Shown one piece after another: positions 1-10,476 of a stretch of 64,000 nt of DNA. Every line of letters begins with the position of its first letter. The first letter of the stretch is position 1. This stretch comes from Lysinibacillus pakistanensis (GTDB lineage: Bacteria; Bacillota; Bacilli; Bacillales_A; Planococcaceae), in contig BBDJ01000010.1 in assembly GCA_001312325.1 (NCBI GenBank), positions 1 through 64,000 on the forward strand, given 5' to 3'. The translations under genes and the position numbers were made by a program. Under the pieces are notes generated by a model. It did not search any database. It saw only the letters and a program-made list of their open reading frames with translations, and was not told the origin of the DNA.

Positions 1-118
1 AAAAAAACAATATGTTGCTGCCGCTACGTTAGCACTACACTTTTGCACAAAAAACATCTGTTGGCCCAAAGCCTCCAAACGCAATTATGCCAAGGCGAAA
101 TTGATTGAATTTATAAAA
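1..118. repeat. Dispersed repeat, fragment A
   Basis: This fragment shares blocks with other intergenic repeats in the window: a GCTGCCGCTACG block that is the inverse of the CGTAGCGGCAGC seen near 49060, and a direct block with CGCAATTATGCCAAGGCGAAATTGAT as also seen near 4530. It lies just upstream of the first gene and is probably cut by the window edge. Confidence 0.6.
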
Positions 119-253
119 ATTAGTGCTATGATGTCAAAATTTTATGTAAAAAAAGGACTTTTTTCTTAAAAGGTTTTTATAAATTTTTGTCGAAATATAG
201 TTTAAAAATAACAAATAGTTATATATGAAATTCATAGAAAGGGGAGGCTATAA

Positions 254-973
254 ATGTTAATAAATGGTGCAGAAATAAATTTAGCAAATTTAGAAAAACC
301 ATTGTTATTAATGAATGAGGATGAAGAGCTTTTATTTCAACGGTTGATTTTGCCTACAATTCAATATGAGCTTATTCAATGTCAATTAGCATTGTCCACA
401 AGAAAATCGATTTCCCTAGTAAGGGATTTTTGGTTGGCTTTGTACAAGGATCGAGAGCAATTATATATCAACAGCGGTCATGCAATGTTATATCCGATTC
501 GGCTAATTTTATTTGAGCTAGTGACAAAGACAGAACATTTTAAACGTTTGTCGAAAAAATCATTAGGAGATGAATGTCTCTCACTTATCTATGCAGTTGT
601 CCTCTTACAATTTATCTTGCAATGGCTCAAGGATAGATTTCAAAATAACATTGAAGTGTATGAGGCAATGAAATTATTATACAGAGTGACTGAGGATTAT
701 TTAGATGAGGAGCAAGTTCTAATACCCAGGGAACATTTAATTGCCCAAGCAATTGCAGTGAAGGCAATTCGTTATGAGGTAAAGGAAAACGCCCAAGAGT
801 TTGCTAGCTTACTTTATCAAACCTATAATTTTCTAAACTATTTACATGATAAAGTAAAAGAACAAGAGGGAAATGAGACGAATTCGCTACCATCAATGAG
901 GAATGTGGCAGATATTTTAAACTTATTTTATAGTGAGCGTTACACAACAGACAATCCCAGCTTTACAGGATGA
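254..973 (+). CDS. Hypothetical 239-aa protein
   Basis: I do not recognise this protein. The frame is intact and starts at ATG with a strong AAAGGGGAGG ribosome binding site eight bases upstream. The product is leucine-rich and appears largely helical, with no signal peptide, no clear membrane segment and no recognisable catalytic motif. It is followed by a hairpin with a T run and sits back to back with the convergent rarA gene. A cytoplasmic helical protein is the most that can be said. Confidence 0.6.
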   Translation: MLINGAEINLANLEKPLLLMNEDEELLFQRLILPTIQYELIQCQLALSTRKSISLVRDFWLALYKDREQLYINSGHAMLYPIRLILFELVTKTEHFKRLSKKSLGDECLSLIYAVVLLQFILQWLKDRFQNNIEVYEAMKLLYRVTEDYLDEEQVLIPREHLIAQAIAVKAIRYEVKENAQEFASLLYQTYNFLNYLHDKVKEQEGNETNSLPSMRNVADILNLFYSERYTTDNPSFTG

Positions 974-1003
974 TTGCTTAAGCAGTCTGTCCTGTTTTTT
1001 ATT
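963..1003 (+). terminator. Intrinsic terminator
   Basis: An ACAGGA / TCCTGT stem spanning the stop region of the preceding gene is followed by TTTTTT. Confidence 0.55.
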
Positions 1004-1105
1004 TCGATTTAATAGATGTTTTTGAACCGAACCCTTGGAAGAGGACATTCAAAGGAACCGATATGTCTCAGGTTGGCTTTCTTGAGTAGAAAAGATATGG
1101 AGATG

Positions 1106-1152
1106 TTAAAAGGACAATACATATTAGTGATATAACATATATTGTCCTTTTA
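1106..1152. terminator. Bidirectional terminator after rarA
   Basis: AAAGGACAAT at 1109-1118 pairs with ATTGTCCTTT at 1141-1150. The stem is flanked by A and T tracts, so it can serve the minus-strand rarA gene. Confidence 0.65.
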
Positions 1153-1175
1153 AATATGTTTTGAAATCAATGAAT

Positions 1176-2465
1176 TTATTTCTGTTCATGATGAAAAGAT
1201 TTAAGCTTTTCGTAGATACCTGCCATTCGTTTTTCTTCACCGGCGATAACTGGCGTATAAAATTCAACTCCGACAAGTTCATTGGGTAAATACTGCTGAT
1301 TCACCCAGCCACCAAATGTACCAATTGGGGTGTTGTGCGGGTATTGATAGCCTACATGTCCTAAATCTTTTGCTCCCTCATAATGAGCATCACGTAAATG
1401 ATATGGAATATCCCCTGTTTTTCCTTCGTGGATGCTAGCAATAGCAGCATCAATAGCTACAATAGCGGAATTAGATTTAGAAGCTAGGCACATTTCAATT
1501 ACAACACTGGCAAGGGGGATGCGGGCCTCTGGTAAGCCTAAACGCTCTGCCGCTTGAACAGCAGCAAGCACATGTGCACCGACATCAGGCTGTGCTAGTC
1601 CTATATCTTCATAAGCCATAACAAGTAAACGTCTGCTGACAGCGATAGATCACCGGTTTCTAGTAAATGTGCTAAATAATATAGTGCGGCATTGGTATCA
1701 CTACCGCGTACAGATTTTTGAAGTGCGGATAATAAATTGTAAAAATGAGACCCTTTTTTTGTCGCCATATACACCGATTCTTCCGATAAGATGTTTGATT
1801 ATATGATCTGCCGCAATGGTTTGACCGTCTACCTCATCACTTGCGTAATAAATGGATTCAAGCAAAGTTAGTGCCTTGCGTGCATCTCCATTAGCGGCAC
1901 CAGCAATTTGTTCAATCTGTTCATCTGTTAAGATGAAATGCTGTTTGCCTAACCCTCTTTTTTCATCAGCAAGTGCCTTTTTCACAAGCTCCATAAGATT
2001 TTCCTGTGTTAGCCGTTGTAGTTGATAGATTTCCCCACAGCGGGAGCGAATCGCTGGATTAACATCGTGATACGGATTCTCAGTAGTTGCCCCAATAAGC
2101 ACAATTGAGCCATTTTCAACATGTGGTAACAAAGTATCCTGCTGTAATTTATTAAATCGATGAATTTCATCTAAAAAAAGTAATACTTTCCCTGAGATTC
2201 TTGCTTCCTGTACAATATCCTCAACGTCCTTTTTACCAGCACGTGTAGCATTTAGAGCAAAGAAGGGGAGCTTTGAGCTTCCGGCTATTGCATTTGCAAT
2301 GGACGTTTTGCCAATACCGGGCTCGCCATATAATAGCATAGATGGAACATGCCCATTTTGAATCATTTTATAAAGAGCGGTAGTAGGACCAATAAACTCT
2401 TGATGACCGACAATTTCATCAAGACTTAACGGTCGCATTCGGTAAGCAAGTGGTTCGTTATGCAA
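1176..2465 (-). CDS. rarA: Replication-associated recombination protein A, AAA+ ATPase
   Basis: RarA (MgsA/YrvN) is a clamp-loader-like AAA+ ATPase acting at stalled replication forks. The N-terminal part shows Walker [10 protein letters not shown], Walker [11 protein letters not shown] and the sensor GATTENP. The C-terminal part shows MAYEDIGLA and the YQYPHN...QYLP motif typical of the family. The likely start is TTG at 2465 with AAAGGGGG upstream. The frame is broken twice: at a T7 run at 1754-1760 and by a lost base near 1645, where restoring one base joins the two halves as ...[17 protein letters not shown]. The restored length of about 430 aa matches the family. In B. subtilis rarA also lies beside cymR, here divergent. 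The breaks look like sequence errors. Confidence 0.93.
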
Positions 2466-2650
2466 AAAAATACCCCCTTTAAACGTAAAGTATATGAGCT
2501 GAAATGAAGCATCAACGTATTTTGTTGATATAAACTAATGCACAATTATTAGTATATCATAACCATTCAAGAGTATTTCCGAGTTCTTCAAGAGGAGATT
2601 ATGATATACTGTTGGTAGTATTTTTGACTAGACTAATTGAGGGTGATAAA

Positions 2651-3070
2651 ATGAAAATTTCAACTAAAGGCCGTTATGGGCTAACGATTATGATTGAATT
2701 AGCAAAGCATTATGGAGAAGGTCCTATACCATTACGTAAAATTGCCGCAGAAAAAGATTTATCTGAGGCATACTTAGAGCAATTAGTTTCCCCATTACGT
2801 AATTCTGGCTTAGTAAAGAGTGTACGTGGTGCCTATGGCGGTTATATGCTAGCAAATCCACCTAGTGAGATTTCCGCAGCAAATGTTATTAGTGTCTTAG
2901 AGGGACCTATTCAGCCAGTTGAAGGTATTGAAAATGAGGAGGCACCTCAGCGTGAGTTATGGCTTCGCATTCGCGATGCTGTGAAAAATGTGTTGGATAC
3001 AACTACTATTGAGGATTTAGCACAATATACTGAGGAAAATGTAGTGGAAGGCTATATGTTCTATATTTAA
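2651..3070 (+). CDS. cymR: Rrf2-family regulator of cysteine/sulfur metabolism CymR
   Basis: CymR represses sulfur uptake and cysteine synthesis genes together with cysteine synthase CysK. The protein starts MKISTKGRYGLTIMIELA, the Rrf2 winged-helix signature, with helix-turn-helix residues SEAYLEQLVSPLRNSGLV around residues 38-56. It lacks the three-cysteine cluster of iron-sulfur Rrf2 proteins such as IscR. ATG at 2651 is preferred over an upstream in-frame start at 2612 because GAGGGTG lies seven bases before it. The neighbours rarA and iscS match the B. subtilis order. Its proximity to a sulfur-uptake operon 20 kb away makes that operon a candidate target, by inference only. Confidence 0.9.
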   Translation: MKISTKGRYGLTIMIELAKHYGEGPIPLRKIAAEKDLSEAYLEQLVSPLRNSGLVKSVRGAYGGYMLANPPSEISAANVISVLEGPIQPVEGIENEEAPQRELWLRIRDAVKNVLDTTTIEDLAQYTEENVVEGYMFYI

Positions 3071-3080
3071 TTAAGTTTAG

Positions 3081-3134
3081 GCTAAAGCATCGTTATTCTG
3101 TTTTGGTAGAGATACGGATGCTTTAGCGCTTTTC
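3081..3134 (+). terminator. Terminator between cymR and iscS
   Basis: A perfect 11-bp stem, GCTAAAGCATC at 3081-3091 with GATGCTTTAGC at 3117-3127, is followed by GCTTTT. It suggests iscS also has its own promoter or is reached by read-through. Confidence 0.65.
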
Positions 3135-3153
3135 GTACAAAGGAGTTTTCAAC

Positions 3154-4304
3154 ATGAATTCATATATTTATCTCGATCATGCGGCAACAGCCCCTATGAA
3201 TGACAAGGTTATCCAAGCTATGACCGTTGCAATGCAGGATGTTTATGGAAATGCATCGAGTATTCATGGAGCAGGTCGAGAGGCACGGAAATATTTAGAT
3301 GATGCACGTGAGGTATTAGCCAAATCAATTGGTGCTCAGCCTAGTGAAATCATTCTAACAAGCGGTGGCACTGAAGCGGATAATACAGCAATACTCGGAA
3401 CTGTTTATGCACGCGCTAGTGAAGGGAAACACATTATTACTACACAAATTGAACATCATGCAGTGCTACACACATGTGAAAAGCTTGAACGAGATGGCTT
3501 TGACGTAACCTATTTACCAGTTGATGAAAAGGGCCGTGTTTCTGTAGAAGATGTGCGCAATGCATTACGTGAAGATACGATTTTAGTGACGGTTATGTAC
3601 GGGAATAATGAGGTTGGAACAATTCAACCGATTGCAGAAATTGGGCAACTATTACTAGAACATAACGCTACTTTCCATACAGATGCAGTTCAGGCATACG
3701 GTTTAGAGACGGTAAATGTTGCTGATTTACATGTGGATTTACTAAGTGTTTCTGCGCATAAAATTAACGGTCCTAAAGGGATTGGCTTCCTTTACCAAAA
3801 AACGGGGACGCAGCTTGCTAGCTATGCTCTAGGTGGTCAACAGGAGAAAAAAACGTCGTGCAGGCACTGAAAATGTACCTGCAATTATTGGTTTTGCGAC
3901 TGCTGTGCAAATTGCAAATGACTTGCGTGAAGAGAAGCGAGCACTGTACAATCGCTTTAAGCAAATTATGCTTGATGTTTTTACGCAAGAAAAGCTAACA
4001 TACCATGTTAATGGAGATGTAGAAAATTCACTTCCACACCTTTTAAATGTAAGTTTTACTGGGATGGAAGTAGAGTCCTTCCTTGTAAATCTTGATATGG
4101 CAGGTATTTGTGTGTCGAGTGGCTCTGCTTGCACTGCAGGTTCCATTGACCCATCCCATGTTTTAGTTGCGATGTTTGGACAAGGAGCAGAGGAATTACG
4201 TAACTCCATTCGTTTTAGCTTTGGACAAGATTTAACCGAAGAAGATATACGATATGCCGCTGAAAAAACAGCAGCAGTCGTGAAAAAAACTTGCAAAAAA
4301 ATAA
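3154..4304 (+). CDS. iscS: Cysteine desulfurase, NifS/IscS type
   Basis: This PLP enzyme removes sulfur from cysteine and, next to mnmA, most likely supplies it for tRNA 2-thiolation (the YrvO role). Visible features are the start IYLDHAATAPMN, TSGGTEADNTA, the HTDAVQ motif, the lysine of SVSAHKINGPKGIG that binds PLP, and the catalytic cysteine in SSGSACTAG. Two A7 runs, 3847-3853 and 4283-4289, break the frame. After dropping one A from each, the protein ends ...VVKKLAKK at a TAA at 4302-4304. Without the second correction the frame reads into the downstream repeat and gives a spurious tail. RBS is AAAGGAG before ATG 3154. Confidence 0.94.
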
Positions 4305-4324
4305 AGTATATTGCGCTTAACTTG

Positions 4325-4557
4325 TTTTATCTTCATTCAGCAGAAGACTCCAGCCTCTACAGAGTGGTGAGAAATGCGGTATTGGTTCCTTTTAAGTGGG
4401 TGTCCAAACACCTACTGAATGAAGATATAGCCTCCGGCGGATGTCACGGATTTTCAAAGGAATGAATTGTGCAGACAATTCAAAATCCGGACGCATTGTT
4501 TATCTGTGCGAAAGCAAAGCGACAGCAACAATTACGCTAAGGCGAAATTGATGGAAA
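4325..4557. repeat. Dispersed repeat, copy B, with 13-bp inverted repeat
   Basis: TATCTTCATTCAG at 4328-4340 is matched by its exact inverse CTGAATGAAGATA at 4415-4427, giving a unit of about 100 bp that can fold back. A second part follows that carries CCTCCGGCGGATGTCACGG, AATCCGGACGCATTGTTTAT and CGAAAGCAAAGCGACAGC. The same modules recur near 23170-23490, 37050-37140 and 49000-49100. It fills the gap between iscS and mnmA. Confidence 0.8.
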
Positions 4558-4561
4558 TTGA

Positions 4562-5709
<1,148 letters not shown>

Positions 5710-5717
5710 CTTGCGTT

Positions 5718-5762
5718 AAGACTGCTTTTACTGCCTCTTGGCTTCTAGAAGCAGTCTTTCGC
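5718..5762 (+). terminator. Hairpin after mnmA
   Basis: AAGACTGCTT at 5718-5727 pairs with AAGCAGTCTT at 5749-5758. The T run is weak, so attenuation rather than full termination is possible. Confidence 0.45.
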
Positions 5763-5782
5763 TACATAGAGGTGAAGAACGA

Positions 5783-6443
5783 ATGAATTATAATGAACAG
5801 GGTATTCAGGCCTTTCAGGAAAAACGTTATGAGGATGCTGCCCAACTATTTACAAAAGCAATTGAAGAAGAACCAGAAAATGCCCTTGGTTATGTAAATT
5901 TCGGTAATTTGCTAGCCGTGTTAGAGGATACAGAACGAGCAGAACGTTTTTTTCCAAAAGGCGATCACTGTAGATGAAACTGCAGCTACAGCCTACTACG
6001 GTTTAGCCAATTTATATTTCAATGCAGAGCGCTATGCCGAAGCTGTCAAGTTGTACGAACAAGCATTAAAACATCAGATTGAAGGGGCAGATGTCTATTA
6101 TATGATGGGCAAATGCTTTGAGTGTATGGAAAACCAAAAATTAGCATTGCCTTATTTACAACGTGCAGCAGAACTAGCTCCAAACGATACTCAAATTCGT
6201 TTAGCCTATGCCATTGTCCTTTGTGCGCTAGAAATGTTTGCAGAAGGGAAGAAGGAGCTGGATCAGTTAATCGAGCAGGATTGGAATAATGCGGATGCAC
6301 ACTATAATTTAGGTGTACTTTATGCAGTGTCTACTGAACAAACAGAAGAGGCGATGTATCATCTAAAACAAGCATTTACTCTACAACCTGACTATGACCA
6401 AGCACGTTATATTTATGATATGATTGCCCAACGATTTAACTAG
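5783..6443 (+). CDS. yrrB: TPR repeat protein, YrrB-like
   Basis: The protein consists of tandem tetratricopeptide repeats: each about 34-residue unit shows the pattern of small and aromatic residues, for example GIQAFQEKRYEDAAQLFTKA, ALGYVNFGNLLAVL and ADVYYMMGKCFE. About six repeats fit in 219 aa. TPR proteins are protein-interaction scaffolds; the partner here is unknown, but the mnmA-yrrB neighbourhood is conserved in bacilli. ATG 5783 has AGAGGTGAAG upstream. A T7 run at 5947-5953 breaks the frame. Confidence 0.85.
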
Positions 6444-6452
6444 TAGAATAAG

Positions 6453-6492
6453 AAGTAGCAAGTGGCACTTCTCGAACTTGCTGCTTTTTTTA
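6453..6492 (+). terminator. Intrinsic terminator after yrrB
   Basis: GTAGCAAGT pairs with ACTTGCTGC around 6455-6484 and is followed by T7. Confidence 0.7.
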
Positions 6493-6632
6493 TTTGTTAT
6501 AAATGGAAATACTTGAAGCGGAGATTTTTACTAGTAGTTCACAAGCATTTTTGATAAAATTTATCCTTTCTTCTATTATTTTTAGCTCAAACTTGGTAAT
6601 GTATGTCATGCAGGAAAGGAAAAGGTGACAAA

Positions 6633-8075
6633 ATGAATAAAGTATTTATTGCACTACTACTTGTAACAGCACTTGCTGCAATTGAGGGTACGATTGTTAG
6701 TACTGCTATTCCAAGCATTACAGCCGATTTATTAGGCGTAGATTGATAAGCTGGATTTATTCTGCTTATTTATTAGCTTCAGCCATTGCTGCGATTATTT
6801 TTGGAAAGTTAGCCGATTTATTTGGGCGTAAACGGATGATTATTACAGGTATCATTATTTTTTTACTTGGTTCCATGTTATGTGGTTTAGCGCAATCGAT
6901 GGAGCAATTGATTGTCTTTCGTGCAATCCAAGGTATTGGCGCAGGTTCAATTTTACCAATTACATTAACAATGGTCGGAGAGCTATTTAAGACCGAAAAG
7001 GCGCGTGCTAAAGGACAAAGCTATTTAAGTATGGTATGGGGAGTATCTGGCGTGGTTGGTCCATTATTTGGAGGATTTATTGTTGATCAGGTATCTTGGC
7101 ATTTTATTTTTTTCATTAATGTACCATTTGGCATAGCCTCTATTTATTTAATTGTCAAACATTATCAAGAACAATTGGAGACAGTGAAGCGTAAAATTGA
7201 CTACTTAGGCGCTGCGCTATTTACAATTGGAATGGTATCTCTGTTATATGTTATTATCGATAACAGCAAAACACAGGCTTGGTTATCGAGCCAATCACTT
7301 CTTATGTACGCAGTTGCTGCTGTACTTTTAGGTATTTTTATATGGGTAGAGCTACGAGCAGTAGAGCCAATCATTCCATTAACGTTGTTTAAAAATGGCC
7401 GCCTAATGGTAATTAATGCATTAACATTAAGCGGAATGTCTATTGTGATTGGTGTGACAGTTTATATTCCGATATTTGCACAAAGTGTACTAGGGAAAAA
7501 TGCAACGCAAGCAGGTTTATTATTAACACCGATGTCTATTTTCTGGACAGTGAACTCTATTATGGCAGGTTATTTAATCGGACGTTTAACAAATAAACGC
7601 ATTATTCAAATGGGTACAATTTTACTGGTTATAGGTACACTATTACTAGCAAGACTGTCTTCAGGTTCTAGCGATTTCAGTGCTTACTTCGCTTCATCAT
7701 TAATCGGACTAGGGATGGGCTTTATCATGCCTATGTTGATGATTTCCATTCAAAAGGTGGCAAACCCGAAACAGCTCGGTATATCCATTGGTCTAAACTC
7801 TTTTACCAATACATTTAGTCAAGCGGTAGGTGCGGCACTATTTGGAATGATTTTTAACCTGACAACAAGTGAAAAAAATGGCTTCGTTAGGAAAAGGTGA
7901 AATTCAATTAAATGGTGAATTTGCAAAAGGAGGCTTTAGTATAGATGAGGTAAGCTTTTTAAAGGAAACGATTGCCACTGGTGTAAGCTATGTATATATG
8001 GCTGCCTTTGTTTTTGCCATTTTTGCCCTTGTTTTCTCCTTCTTTATAGCAACAAAATCTAAAGAGCATGCATAG
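6633..8075 (+). CDS. MFS multidrug exporter, DHA2 (EmrB/QacA) family
   Basis: This is a proton-driven efflux pump of the 14-segment DHA2 type. Seen are the loop motif GKLADLFGRKR between segments 2 and 3, RAIQGIGAGSILP (motif B) and WGVSGVVGPLFGGFI (motif C), with hydrophobic segments along about 480 aa. The substrate cannot be read from sequence. Two breaks occur: a lost G near 6744 (restoring TGG joins the first 37 residues to SWIYSAYLLA) and an A7 run at 7872-7878. ATG 6633 has GAAAAGGTG upstream. It is an insertion relative to the B. subtilis yrrB-recD2 order. Confidence 0.85.
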
Positions 8076-8092
8076 TGTAATCTTGAAACAGT

Positions 8093-8178
8093 AAAAATCC
8101 ACTTTACTTTTTGTGAGAAGGGACATTGGACGTATAAGGTCTTTTGCTTTTCTCACAAAACGTTAGGTGGATTTTTCT
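8093..8178. terminator. Bidirectional terminator
   Basis: AAAATCCAC at 8095-8103 pairs with GTGGATTTTT, and an inner stem TTTTGTGAGAA / TTCTCACAAAA lies within it. It separates convergent genes. Confidence 0.65.
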
Positions 8179-8213
8179 CTTGATTAAGTATTGGACGCAA
8201 TGACATTGTGGTA

Positions 8214-8936
8214 TCATTGATTGTTAGGTAATTCTGTAAGGTATTTAGCTAAATGTGAAATAGGCGTACTGTCTAGCAATGAAGGCTCAGCTTCATTTTC
8301 TTTTAAAATATTGATCTCTTTATTCAGTCGCTCCATTTTTCGATCTAACTCGGCTGCTTGTAGAGCGGCTTCTTTTAATTCAATACGAATACGCTCTGGT
8401 ACTTCTTTGTTATACTTATAATAAATTTTATGCTCTAAGCTTGCCCAAAAATCCATAGCTATTGTACGGATTTGAATCTCTGTATACACCTTCTCCATAT
8501 GGTCAGACATAAAGATAGGAATTTTGATAATGAGATGTAAGCTTTGATAGCCATTGTCCTTTGGATAGGCAATATAATCCTTTACATCTACAATTTCAAT
8601 ATCATGTTGTGCCTGTAGCATAGCGCTTACTTTATAAATATCCTCTACAAAGGAGCATGTAATTCTGACCCCAGCAATATCCCTTATATTTTCGCGAATA
8701 TCTTCAATGGATGGTTCAATGCTCTTTTTCTTTATTTTCATTAATATACTTTTTGGTGATTTTATTCGAGTTGAAACATGTTCTATTGGATTGTATTCAT
8801 GAATTAGCTTAAATTCTTCTTGTAATATATTAATTTTGGTTTCGATTTCCTGTAAAGCGAATTTATAGGCTAAAAAGAAACGTGTTAGCTCTATTTGTAA
8901 GTTCTTAAAAGTTATTGCCTCAAGTTCGTTTTTCAT
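8214..8936 (-). CDS. sasA: Small alarmone synthetase, YwaC/RelP type
   Basis: The enzyme makes ppGpp/pppGpp from GDP/GTP and ATP under stress. The synthetase core is visible: RIKSPKSI, DIAGVRITCSF, GYQSLHLIIKIP and EIQIRTIAMDFWASLEHKI. There is no hydrolase (HD) domain and no TGS/ACT domain, so it is a stand-alone synthetase. NPIEH followed by RIKS and the ending of the core resemble B. subtilis YwaC (SasA) more than YjbM (SasB); that assignment is from memory of the families. The frame is intact at 240 aa, somewhat longer than the usual 210, with a C-terminal tail. Confidence 0.88.
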   Translation of the reverse strand: MKNELEAITFKNLQIELTRFFLAYKFALQEIETKINILQEEFKLIHEYNPIEHVSTRIKSPKSILMKIKKKSIEPSIEDIRENIRDIAGVRITCSFVEDIYKVSAMLQAQHDIEIVDVKDYIAYPKDNGYQSLHLIIKIPIFMSDHMEKVYTEIQIRTIAMDFWASLEHKIYYKYNKEVPERIRIELKEAALQAAELDRKMERLNKEINILKENEAEPSLLDSTPISHLAKYLTELPNNQ

Positions 8937-9155
8937 GCTTTCTTAAATCCTTTCTTCTAATCTGTTAATTACCTCATTTATCTAAAGCTTATCAAAAAAA
9001 AGCTAAAAAAATAGAAATATGTGCGCTGAAAAATGAAAAACACTAATATTTGTAATATCGTGACCGATTATAAGTTATGTAATAAAACGACTATTTGAAT
9101 CGGTTTAGAAAAAGGTTATGTTAGAGAGAAAAGACATCAAACTGGTCTAAACCTT

Positions 9156-9195
9156 AAAAGCGCTAGAAATCAAAGTTTGATCTCTAGCGCTTTAC
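9156..9195. terminator. Bidirectional terminator
   Basis: AAAGCGCTAGA at 9158-9168 pairs exactly with TCTAGCGCTTT near 9183-9193. It lies just downstream of the minus-strand hisA-like pair. Most of 8937-9156 shows nothing else beyond the AT-rich upstream region of sasA. Confidence 0.7.
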
Positions 9196-9232
9196 TGAAA
9201 TGAAACTTAATAATTACATCCTAGCCAAAGGT

Positions 9233-9520
9233 TTAAATCACTATTTCTGCATTTAAATTGTAGCGTTTATTAAATTCATCAACAAAAATTTGTAAGTCAA
9301 TATAAGTGCCTATATAAGGCTCTGTTTCCTGATCGCGTAGGAAGCCGCATGTTGCCTTTAAGGATTTGGAAAACTCTAGTAGCATCTGCTCATTATCTAG
9401 CTGTACATGCAAGGAGCGTGAATTATCCATAGTATTTACCTTAAAGTACTTGCCGTCTATAATACGCTCTAAATTTGTTTCTTGAAAAGGAAAAATAATA
9501 TCTTTATAAATTAATTTCAC
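9233..9520 (-). CDS. Hypothetical 95-aa protein coupled to HisA-like gene
   Basis: I do not recognise this family. The protein is 95 aa, intact, soluble and rich in charged residues, with no signal peptide. Its GTG start overlaps the stop of the preceding hisA-like gene in a GTGA arrangement, so translation is probably coupled and the products may work together. A terminator lies directly downstream, making a two-gene operon. Function is unknown. Confidence 0.65.
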   Translation of the reverse strand: MKLIYKDIIFPFQETNLERIIDGKYFKVNTMDNSRSLHVQLDNEQMLLEFSKSLKATCGFLRDQETEPYIGTYIDLQIFVDEFNKRYNLNAEIVI

Positions 9521-10294
9521 AATACCCCGCCCTTTTTACAATAGTTTACTACATCTACATATGGTAAATCTCCGCCAAAAATTGAAAGGGCACTTCCGAT
9601 TGTCACGTGAAGTTTACCATTCGCTAACTTCTTGAATTTCTCTAAGTCCTCAATGGAACGGATCCCTCCAGCATATGTTGTTGGGATAGTAGTCCATGCT
9701 GCTAGATCACGTACTAAGCTTTCCTGCATACCACCTTTTTTTTCCTTCCACATCAACCGCATGAATGAGTAGCTCATCACAGAAATTTTCAATATAAGCG
9801 ATGGACGCAGCATTGACCTCGAAATCACTATATTTTGTCCATTTATCAGTAACGACATACCATTTATCATTGCGCATTCGACAGCTTAAATCAATGACTA
9901 AATGCTGTTTTCCAATTTTCTGTACAAGTTCCAGCAGTCGATCCATATCAAGCTTGCCATCATGAAAAATAAAAGAAGTCACAATTACATGCGAAGCGCC
10001 AGCATCAATATACTTTTTGGCATTTTTTGTAGTGATTCCACCCCCTACTTGCAGACCATGAGGATAAGCTGCAAGCGCTGTTAATGCAGCCTCGTCATTT
10101 CCTTCACCAAGCATTATAACGTGTCCACCTGTTAATTGATCCTGAGCAAACATTTTTGCATAATAACTAGAGTCATGATTGGAAATAAAATTTTCAATGA
10201 CTTTTTGATCTAGATGTCCCAATGTGCTACCCACAATTTGCTTTACTTTGCCATCGTGTAAATCGATGCAAGGTCTAAATTCCAATAGCTTCAC
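9517..10294 (-). CDS. HisA-like ProFAR isomerase, eukaryotic HIS6 type
   Basis: The family (HisA, or HIS6 in yeast) isomerises the aminoaldose ProFAR to PRFAR in histidine synthesis. The sequence FRPCIDLHDGKVKQIVG, then SSYYAKMF, LQVGGGI, IDLSCRM, LIHAVDVEGKKGG and TYAGGIRS follows yeast HIS6 far more closely than ordinary bacterial HisA. Both catalytic aspartates are present (CIDLH and AVDVEG). It is a TIM barrel of about 258 aa. GTG 10294 is preferred because GGAAGG lies just upstream. A T8 run at 9736-9743 breaks the frame. No other his gene is in the window, so its pathway role here is unproven. Confidence 0.85.
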
Positions 10295-10476
10295 AATCCT
10301 TCCGTGCAACAAAATTTCACCTTTATCATAGCATGGAAAGATTGATAAAAGATGTGAAATATCAATTGTCAAAATAATGTTAAAAGAATTGAGTGAATTC
10401 TCTTTTTAAACGATTATTAGCACTATATTGTGGTAAAATAAAAAGATTGAATCGCACATGAAAGGACGAATTGTCA

